A stretch of 21,975 nt of DNA from the NCBI GenBank assembly GCA_945885485.1, contig CAMCYT010000012.1, positions 1 to 21,975 of the forward strand, read 5' to 3'. Source of the DNA: Prosthecobacter debontii (GTDB lineage: Bacteria; Verrucomicrobiota; Verrucomicrobiia; Verrucomicrobiales; Akkermansiaceae). The translations under genes were made by a program, and so were the position numbers. Numbering within the stretch: position 1 is the stretch's first letter; each line of letters starts with the position of its first letter. The notes under the pieces were generated by a model that made no database searches, had not been told where the DNA came from, and saw nothing but the letters and a program-made list of their open reading frames with translations. This document shows, piece after piece, positions 18,001 to 21,975 of the stretch.

Positions 18001-18104
18001 TGCCAGGTTCCGATAAGTGCGCTAATGATAAGCGCAAAGAAGCGAATGATAGATTTCGCGAGACGTGTGAAACCCCCGGACGACGGGGGGATATTTGTGT
18101 TCAT
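12075..18104 (-). CDS. Bacterial alpha-2-macroglobulin with thioester (YfhM-like)
   Basis: A giant 2009-residue periplasmic protease-trap protein, longer than E. coli YfhM (about 1650). The N-terminus carries two hydrophobic stretches (~18-40 and ~56-72) and no lipobox Cys, so it looks membrane-anchored by helix rather than by lipid. Family landmarks in order: MG2-type GVYRPGDKVHF at ~770; the end of the bait-region domain with VLYAVDEGIHQITRYKRPDP at ~1265-1285; the A2M core WWSGIKEAGPESKEISYTVP at ~1340; and the thioester motif YDCTEQL with Cys1553 and Gln1556. An alpha-helical thioester domain follows to ~1800, then a C-terminal receptor-like beta domain (GNLVMIDLLPGGF). The Cys-Thr-Glu-Gln means it should form the reactive bond that covalently traps proteases after bait cleavage. 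It is first in an operon with pbpC. The pairing is a known widespread colonisation/defence module. Confidence 0.95.
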   Translation of the reverse strand: MNTNIPPSSGGFTRLAKSIIRFFALIISALIGTWQPPVWLCWSSNKIIGTLTKRPKLWSSLALAAILVTFGIQQWQKWWDMHRPQERQLVAKRDLTYTIATPAATSWNQGVPTHDLLFITFSDAAAPLEKIEQVVTDVVKMDPTVSGTWKWSDDRTLRFTPEKEWPAGQKYALSFNKKAFPDEVVLTKPEADFETSKLTIWINDFNFYTQPDQPEVHELTATISSTHSLTQEALQAQMNLVSLAEKPQAFGGDKPSYTLTPSDSPMRWFFRSSRVRVPEETEEVKLTIAKAMRAMSGGEAMTSDLVAKARVPSKYSALYIKSQSIDIVKNQQGEPKQFLTFESTLGVSPAEVNKHVKLWRLNAVDDKWLSEHRKSVNDITPEMMTRAKLISLERVQKEDESPFPTEHAYQFHSPVPGRMYFQVTEGVEGLGQFVLAEQYHNFIEVPDFPRELEWTGKGNIIALNGERTIQFKSRGVEYISITCGRIRAGEINHMITQNDYGDFSAPALEGDFGKDSLVRTQTFVLRVNKKNDWEACFTAFDLNKAMSVADPSDPDSSRGLYFVEAQSVEPTVLDPADNTSIHSRIEAPTGNWEVDEETENGGYYSLDENQAKKNYLNADGSSGRLSTWFTELKPDGTVNWERQGQQAQRFVMLTDLGLLTKTNADLSRDVFVMSLKGQKPVAGASVEILARNGSSLAKSTTDALGRASLPKPTVTAREQQPVVVVVRQGKDLSFIPLRPGHLPALDYSRYDVDGVLASRTKAVEAHLFTERGVYRPGDKVHFAAIVKRRDWQSVIEGLPVHAILRDSVGRSIASQDFKLPADGFIDGVFETTETQPTGVYELSLWVGDHDSLDFMLGRIPLRVEDFRPDRMKMKVEFDPTLPKGWVKPSELTAKISLENLFGAAAGDRRITGTMNLDAVEFRFATWPDYQFYNNTASESYSIAGKKVELGEVKTSPEGLADMPLDLATFDKVNMSVSLQLEAFENDGGHGVQEQRSFLVSAGDYVAGFDPDCQLDYLGKDAGGKVKFIALDQNLQAIAVENLRYRINETKYVSVLRKDDNGNMSYESEQRDTVLSEEKDISWAAGPVELNMDTRKVGHFTFQVINDVNDVICEFAYRVVGKGDEDKNLEREAELTLTVAQPKVQAGGEVEVSIVAPYAGSGLITIEREKVLHAQWFTADTNASVHKVKIPAGLEGTVYCNVSFVRSMDSPDVFMTPLSYATQPLTIEPTGRILNVELSVPKEVRPGQALKINYRADRASRIVLYAVDEGIHQITRYKRPDPLGFFFRKQALEVRTQQWFDLILPEYRFIKEHAAFGGDGGGELGELSMTLNPFKRKRDAPVVWWSGIKEAGPESKEISYTVPDYFAGTLTVMAVAVTETRAGSAQAAALVRSPLVLTLNSPTTVTPGDEFVVSVTLTNLLEKEGISNVTLRVEPSSHLQLIGDSGAEVSVEKSREVTRRFRFKALDTLGSGSVKCYAKSETESSVRTETMSIRPASPFRTQVRSAYIRTAKHEQEVTRSLYDAYRRSEVVASPLPVVLALGMRDYMNAYPYDCTEQLTSKGMTLLAYRAMEALPQQGDLTTNTLSTVIDQLGSRQSNGGGFGYWRGSTSDYDDFLNCYATHFLREAQESGFTVPYEMLSQSSNKMKKICESGDISNLEMADRKAYAIYLLAREGQRPNSLASLRESLDRTQKGLWQNRLCGSFMAATYQLLKEDDKADEIVKTWKLAKADQYKNGEDYWSRSEVDALLSFAIRARHFPDSVKNYGYADWQQLYGVLWKDQYNTITAACATLGMREFSKVVKANAFEFEINALPRADTAPIPLLKTKEIFGTAPFAENMKALQFKLDQKDGDQGLFYQVVEEGFDRQLPSKPQKDGVEVYREITTLDGKTIESMTVGDSLKMTLRVRNISKIPLGNLVMIDLLPGGFAMEPGNMKAGVGTVSGTERVDMREDRNLFFFSLQGAKELKIVYELRATSAGEFVVPPLFAESMYDRGVNGVGLGSRIKVVTRE

Positions 18105-18188
18105 ATAAGGATTGGGAAGCGCCCTATCACAGCAAACTTCCTAAGGAATATCAAACAATCAAACGAATTCCGGAGAGAAATCTTCGTG

Positions 18189-18929
18189 TTACACTTTCGC
18201 CTCAAACCGTTTCGAAACTTCCGCCCAGTTGACGACATTCCACCAGGCGGCGATGAAGTCCGCGCGGCGGTTTTGGTAGTGGAGGTAGTAAGCGTGTTCC
18301 CAGACATCGAGTCCGAGGATGGGTTTCCCGAGATCGGCGTCTGGGACAAGACCTTTCATGAATGGGTTGTCTTGGTTGGGAGTGCTGGTGATTTTGAGTT
18401 TACCGTCTTGCAAGATCAGCCATGCCCAGCCGGAACCGAAACGTTTTGCCGCGGCTTCGCCGAAAGCTTTTTTGAAAGCGTCCATCGAGCCGAAGGTGGC
18501 GACGATGGCGGCGCTGAGTTTCTCGGAAGGCGCGCCGGACTTTTCAGCAGGTGCGAGGGTTTCCCAGAAAAACGTATGGTTCCAGTGGCCTCCGCCGTGA
18601 TTGCGGATGGTGGAGCGAATCCCTTCGTCTTCGATAGTCGGCAGCATGCCCAGCACAGCGGTGGGTTCGGTCATTTGAAATTTCGGCTCCTTAGTTAGAG
18701 CTCCATTTAGCCCAGTGACGTATGCCGCGTGGTGTTTGCTGTGGTGAATTTCCATGGTGCGCGCATCGAAATGCGGCTCGAGCGCATCGTAGGCGTAAGG
18801 GAGTTGTGGTAACGCAGGCAGGGCGACTCTTGATTCAGCAAAAGCGCGATCGGTGAGTAAAGCGGCTCCGGCAGCGAGTGTGCTGAGTTGGACGAATTGG
18901 CGGCGGTTTAGAGGATTTGATTCAAGCAT
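18189..18929 (-). CDS. Tat-exported superoxide dismutase, Mn-type by signature
   Basis: A Fe/Mn superoxide dismutase of 246 residues that converts superoxide to oxygen and hydrogen peroxide. The N-terminus (NRRQFVQLS, hydrophobic AAGAALL, then AFA) is a twin-arginine signal, so the enzyme is folded in the cytoplasm and exported to the periplasm. The mature part begins LPALPQLPYAYDALEPHFDA. Metal ligands, by alignment with E. coli MnSOD, are His62, His118, Asp208 and His212 (LDVWEHAYY). Gly114 in GGGHWNH and Gln186 in STPNQDNP match the Mn-type rather than the Fe-type outer sphere. The ATG at 18927-18929 gives a complete Tat signal and was kept. It is divergent from the rhamnosidase across a 131-base gap containing a strong palindrome. 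There is no Shine-Dalgarno sequence. Confidence 0.95.
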   Translation of the reverse strand: MLESNPLNRRQFVQLSTLAAGAALLTDRAFAESRVALPALPQLPYAYDALEPHFDARTMEIHHSKHHAAYVTGLNGALTKEPKFQMTEPTAVLGMLPTIEDEGIRSTIRNHGGGHWNHTFFWETLAPAEKSGAPSEKLSAAIVATFGSMDAFKKAFGEAAAKRFGSGWAWLILQDGKLKITSTPNQDNPFMKGLVPDADLGKPILGLDVWEHAYYLHYQNRRADFIAAWWNVVNWAEVSKRFEAKV

Positions 18930-18973
18930 GATCTAGTTTACTAAAACAAGTGGGGGAAAATTCAACTGTTAAC

Positions 18974-19006
18974 AACGTGGCGGCGGATGCAATCCGCCGC
19001 CACGTT
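18974..19006. repeat. Perfect palindrome with 15-base arms between divergent genes
   Basis: The left arm AACGTGGCGGCGGAT (18974-18988) is followed by a 3-base loop GCA and the exact reverse complement ATCCGCCGCCACGTT (18992-19006). It is very G/C-rich inside an A/T-rich gap, and CAAAAAAACC follows. It sits in the common upstream region of the superoxide dismutase and rhamnosidase genes, where a terminator for either would make no sense. It could be a repeated extragenic palindrome, a 5'-UTR hairpin or an operator. Confidence 0.8.
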
Positions 19007-19060
19007 TCAAAAAAACCTTTGGCAAGTGGCGTTGGGTGTTTCAGGCTAACCGCATAACCC

Positions 19061-21883
19061 ATGAAACATCGGCAACTCATTTTATTCTCGCTACTTTTGA
19101 TTGGCGTCTTGGTCACGATCTCTAAGTTCTCATCGAAAAAACCTGTGGATACAGCCATTTTACCACCCATCGAGTTGTGCAGCGACGGCGCGGTGAACCC
19201 CCTCTCGGCGTCGCTACAGCCGTTGCTGACCTGGCAAGTTTCCAGCGCCAAGCGCGGGGAAAAACCGACCGCATGGCAGGTTCGCGTTTCATCTAGCGAC
19301 ACGAGTGTGAGTGAAGAAATGCATGATCCTGCGAATCTTTGGGATTCAGGAAAAATCGCTGCCAGAGAATTGCCAGGTGTGCGTTACGAGGGCAAAGAAC
19401 TGAAAGCGGGAGCCCGCGTTCATTGGCAGGTGCGTTGGTGGAATTCCGAAGACCAAGTTTCGTCATGGAGCGAAATCGCGACCTTTGAAGTTGCGCCGAA
19501 TGCTGTGGCCGATTGGCAGGGCGCGCGTTGGATGGACGATGGGAAACCTGTCCCGACTCAGAATGAAGATTTTTACAAACCGGACCCCGCGCCTCTGATG
19601 CGTCACGAGTTCACCGTTTCCAAGCCCATCGTAAGAGCGCGTCTCCACTTCGCTGGTCTCGGCCTTGGTTTGGCGAATATCAATGGCAGTGCGGTTGTCG
19701 ATCAAGTCTTCGACCCCGCATGGACAAATTTTGATAAACGTATCCTATTCCGCACACACGATGTCACGGAACAACTCAAGGAAGGTGAAAACTGCCTCGC
19801 GCTGATGCTTGGCAACGGTTGGTATAATCCGCTCCCTTTGAAAATGTGGGGTAACCGCAACATCCGCGACTCACTCCCTCTCGGACGGCCCCGCGCGATT
19901 GCGTTGTTGGTCATCGATCACCCAGATGGCACGACCACTACCGTGAAAAGCGGTGAGGGTTGGAAAATGGCGGAAGGTCCTACGATAAGGAACAGCATTT
20001 ACCTCGGCGAAGAACGCGATGCCCGACTCGATCCAGCGGGCTGGGACTTTCCAGAATTCGATGATGCAAGCTGGAAGCCCGTGCATCTGACGGATCACCC
20101 ACTGGAGCCACTCATGCCGTTGCGGATGCAACCTGTTAGATTACAAGAGCCGATCGCAGCCAAAGTGATCACCACCCTGCAGCCTGGAGTTCACATTGTC
20201 GATTTCGGCGTGAATTTTACGGGCGTTCCCGAAATAGCCATGAATGTCCCGGCCGGGACAAAGATTGTGTTTCGCTTTGGCGAGCTGTTGCATGAGGATG
20301 GCACGTTGAATTTCCTGACGAGCACCGCTGGGCAGATCAAAGGGCTGAAGGATGGTCCGGGCGGAACCAAAGTTCCGAAAGGCGGGCCCGGTGCGCCGGA
20401 GTTTGCATGGCAGCAAAATGTTTACATCGCTCGCGGCGGCGGCACGGAAATTTTTGTCCCACGTTTCACGTTTCATGGTTTCCGTTACATGGAAATCAGC
20501 GGGCTTCTTGGGACGCCTAAAGTCGAGCATTTCCGAGCCTTTCCGCTGCATACGGATGTGCCAAACGCGGGTTCCTTCTCGTGCTCAAATGAGGATTTCA
20601 ACCGCATCCAAGAAATCACCCGTCGCACGTTTCTCTCCAACATCATGACGGTGCAATCGGATTGCCCACACCGCGAACGCTTTGGCTACGGCGGTGACAT
20701 TGTCGCCACCAGCGAGGCGTTCATGATGAATTTCGATATGGCGGGATTCTACGCAAAAACCGTTCGCGATTGGGGCGATGCGGTACGTCCCGATGGTCGC
20801 CTCACGGATACCGCGCCATTTGTCGGAATCGATTACTGCGGAGTCGGCTGGGCGATGGTGCATCCTCTTTTGATTGAACAACTATATCGATACTACGGCG
20901 ATCGTGAATTACTTGAAGAACAACTTCCTGCTGCGATGCGTTGGATCGATGTGGTTGCCGCAGCACGAAAAGACGGCTTGGTAGTGAAAGGCCTCGGCGA
21001 CCACGAGGCACTTATACCTGCTCGCAGCCCTGAGCATTTAACTCCGATGTTTATCGATAGCGCGCGCCGGATCTCGAGATTGGCTCGCATCGTCGGAAAT
21101 GAGGCAGATGCCGTGCGTTTGGATCAAATGGCTACAGAATCCGCAACTGCATGGACGAAAGCATTCCTCGATTCAGCGACAGGGAAAGTTGCGGATGGTG
21201 CGCAATCCACTCAAGCCTTCGCGTTGGGGTTTGGTGCGGTGCCAGAGGAATCGCAAAAAGCGGTGTTTGACCAACTCGTCACCAATCTAACATCTACCGA
21301 AGACAGCCCACGCCTGACGACAGGTATCTACGGAACATGGATCATGCTCGAACAGCTTTCGAAACATGGCCGCAGCGATCTTGCTTACGGCCTCGCGAAT
21401 CGTGAGACGTTTCCCTCATGGAGATGGATGCTGAAAAACAACGCAACCACGCTCTGGGAGCATTGGGAGCAAGAACAGAACACCTATTCACACAGCCATC
21501 CGATGTTTGGCTCGATCTCGACATGGTATTTCCGCTGGCTCGGCGGCATTCAATGCGCGGATGACGCGGTTGGCTTCAATCGCATCGTGTTGCGTCCCCA
21601 AATGCCTGCTGGCCTTGATTGGGTGAAAACCTCGCACCAATCCATTCGTGGCGAGATCATCTCGAACTGGTCAGTTAATGGTAAGCAACGCGTTTTCGAG
21701 TTCACTATTCCCGTCGGTGCAACCGCAAGTGTTGAGCTGCCAGCACGTGCTGATGAGATTCTGACTGAAAGCGGAAAAAGCCTGAGTGGTTTTTCGGAAA
21801 TTAAATTGTTAGAATCCACGCCAAGTGTCCACCGCATGGAACTTGGCAGCGGCACGTATCGTTTTGAAACAAATGTGGAATAA
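19061..21883 (+). CDS. Exported alpha-L-rhamnosidase, GH78 family
   Basis: A 940-residue glycoside hydrolase that should release terminal alpha-L-rhamnose from plant, algal or bacterial polysaccharides or glycosides. Residues ~5-22 form a signal/anchor helix (LILFSLLLIGVLVTISKF), so it acts outside the cytoplasm. Order of parts: a fibronectin-like N-terminal domain (LLTWQVSS ... WQVRWWNSEDQVSSWSE, ~50-145); the rhamnosidase N domain (LHFAGLGLGLANING, LGNGWYNPL); a concanavalin-like domain (VDFGVNFTG, FRFGELLHEDGTLN); the (alpha/alpha)6 barrel with DCPHRERFGYGGD (534-546); TTLWEHWEQE (Glu800); and a C-terminal beta domain. By comparison with Bacillus RhaB, Asp534, Glu539, Asp546 and Glu800 fill the essential acidic positions. 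The usual Trp is Tyr543. A Gly/Pro-rich loop (KDGPGGTKVPKGGPGAPEF) interrupts the concanavalin-like domain. The repeat copy follows 13 bases after the stop. Confidence 0.92.
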   Translation: MKHRQLILFSLLLIGVLVTISKFSSKKPVDTAILPPIELCSDGAVNPLSASLQPLLTWQVSSAKRGEKPTAWQVRVSSSDTSVSEEMHDPANLWDSGKIAARELPGVRYEGKELKAGARVHWQVRWWNSEDQVSSWSEIATFEVAPNAVADWQGARWMDDGKPVPTQNEDFYKPDPAPLMRHEFTVSKPIVRARLHFAGLGLGLANINGSAVVDQVFDPAWTNFDKRILFRTHDVTEQLKEGENCLALMLGNGWYNPLPLKMWGNRNIRDSLPLGRPRAIALLVIDHPDGTTTTVKSGEGWKMAEGPTIRNSIYLGEERDARLDPAGWDFPEFDDASWKPVHLTDHPLEPLMPLRMQPVRLQEPIAAKVITTLQPGVHIVDFGVNFTGVPEIAMNVPAGTKIVFRFGELLHEDGTLNFLTSTAGQIKGLKDGPGGTKVPKGGPGAPEFAWQQNVYIARGGGTEIFVPRFTFHGFRYMEISGLLGTPKVEHFRAFPLHTDVPNAGSFSCSNEDFNRIQEITRRTFLSNIMTVQSDCPHRERFGYGGDIVATSEAFMMNFDMAGFYAKTVRDWGDAVRPDGRLTDTAPFVGIDYCGVGWAMVHPLLIEQLYRYYGDRELLEEQLPAAMRWIDVVAAARKDGLVVKGLGDHEALIPARSPEHLTPMFIDSARRISRLARIVGNEADAVRLDQMATESATAWTKAFLDSATGKVADGAQSTQAFALGFGAVPEESQKAVFDQLVTNLTSTEDSPRLTTGIYGTWIMLEQLSKHGRSDLAYGLANRETFPSWRWMLKNNATTLWEHWEQEQNTYSHSHPMFGSISTWYFRWLGGIQCADDAVGFNRIVLRPQMPAGLDWVKTSHQSIRGEIISNWSVNGKQRVFEFTIPVGATASVELPARADEILTESGKSLSGFSEIKLLESTPSVHRMELGSGTYRFETNVE

Positions 21884-21896
21884 CCTATGCGTGAAT

Positions 21897-21975
21897 GGTA
21901 GGGCGCCATCGCCGAGGGCGCCGCATAGAATGTGGAAGAATAGGATGATTTAATGGAGAATCGAATACGTCTCGC
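21897..21975 (+). repeat. Dispersed REP-like repeat, copy 2 (runs to window edge)
   Basis: The 30 bases at 21897-21926 are identical to those at 9708-9737 and in the same orientation; the similarity then continues, weaker, to the window end. As in copy 1, GGCGCC blocks flank ATCGCCGAG. Here the outer stem is longer: CTATGCG at 21885-21891 pairs with CGCATAG at 21922-21928, giving a two-step hairpin with a one-sided bulge. It begins 13 bases after the rhamnosidase stop, the same placement as copy 1 behind secA. The right end is cut off by the window. Confidence 0.85.

Noticed and set aside
18974..19006. Rho-independent terminator
   Set aside because: The stem is perfect, but no T-run follows on either strand and the flanking genes diverge from it.
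1..21975. tRNA, rRNA, CRISPR array or insertion sequence
   Set aside because: I saw no T-loop-like cluster, no regularly spaced direct repeats, no transposase and no rRNA-like stretch on reading both strands; a covariance-model search was not possible here.

Overview
This 22 kb chromosomal window most likely comes from a member of the Verrucomicrobiota (PVC group). That placement is inference from gene style, not from a marker search. The clues are a SecA with a large insertion in its first nucleotide-binding domain and a GRCARQGDPG motif, a membrane pseudokinase fused to a formylglycine-generating-enzyme (FGE)-like domain, a Tat-exported superoxide dismutase, a secreted family-78 rhamnosidase, and start codons with no recognisable Shine-Dalgarno sequence. 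The genes look intact and chromosomal. I saw no rRNA, tRNA, CRISPR array, insertion sequence or prophage gene.

Left part (1-2829, minus strand): the N-terminus of an exported thioredoxin-like protein is cut by the window edge. Next comes a two-gene unit, overlapping by 23 bases, of a secreted or membrane-anchored TPR protein followed by a degenerate kinase / transmembrane / FGE-like protein. Middle-left (2910-5867): a sodium-coupled dicarboxylate transporter of the DASS/SLC13 family runs rightward and overlaps tail to tail with a leftward rimK-rimB pair. These encode an ATP-grasp glutamate ligase, carrying an extra C-terminal TrkA_C-like domain, and its retropepsin-like protease partner. Between 5868 and 6514 there is no certain gene, only a possible small or broken reading frame.

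Centre (6515-9691): secA on the plus strand, ending in a zinc-binding SEC-C tail. It is followed by a short gap holding the first copy of a dispersed repeat. Middle-right (9832-18104, minus strand): a 2009-residue thioester alpha-2-macroglobulin and penicillin-binding protein 1C overlap by 4 bases. This is the known bacterial macroglobulin/PbpC pairing, thought to trap invading proteases and repair peptidoglycan in the periplasm.

Right part (18189-21975): a periplasmic Mn-type superoxide dismutase (minus) and an exported GH78 alpha-L-rhamnosidase (plus) are divergently arranged around a perfect 15-base-arm palindrome. The second copy of the dispersed repeat follows the rhamnosidase at the right edge.

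The shared theme is the cell envelope: protein export, peptidoglycan synthesis, periplasmic defence, oxidative protection and polysaccharide breakdown. The least ordinary items are the pseudokinase-FGE/TPR pair, the RimK-TrkA_C fusion, the two-copy repeat placed just behind stop codons, the palindrome, and an excess of the heptamer TGTTAGA. I did not find a clearly undescribed multi-gene system.
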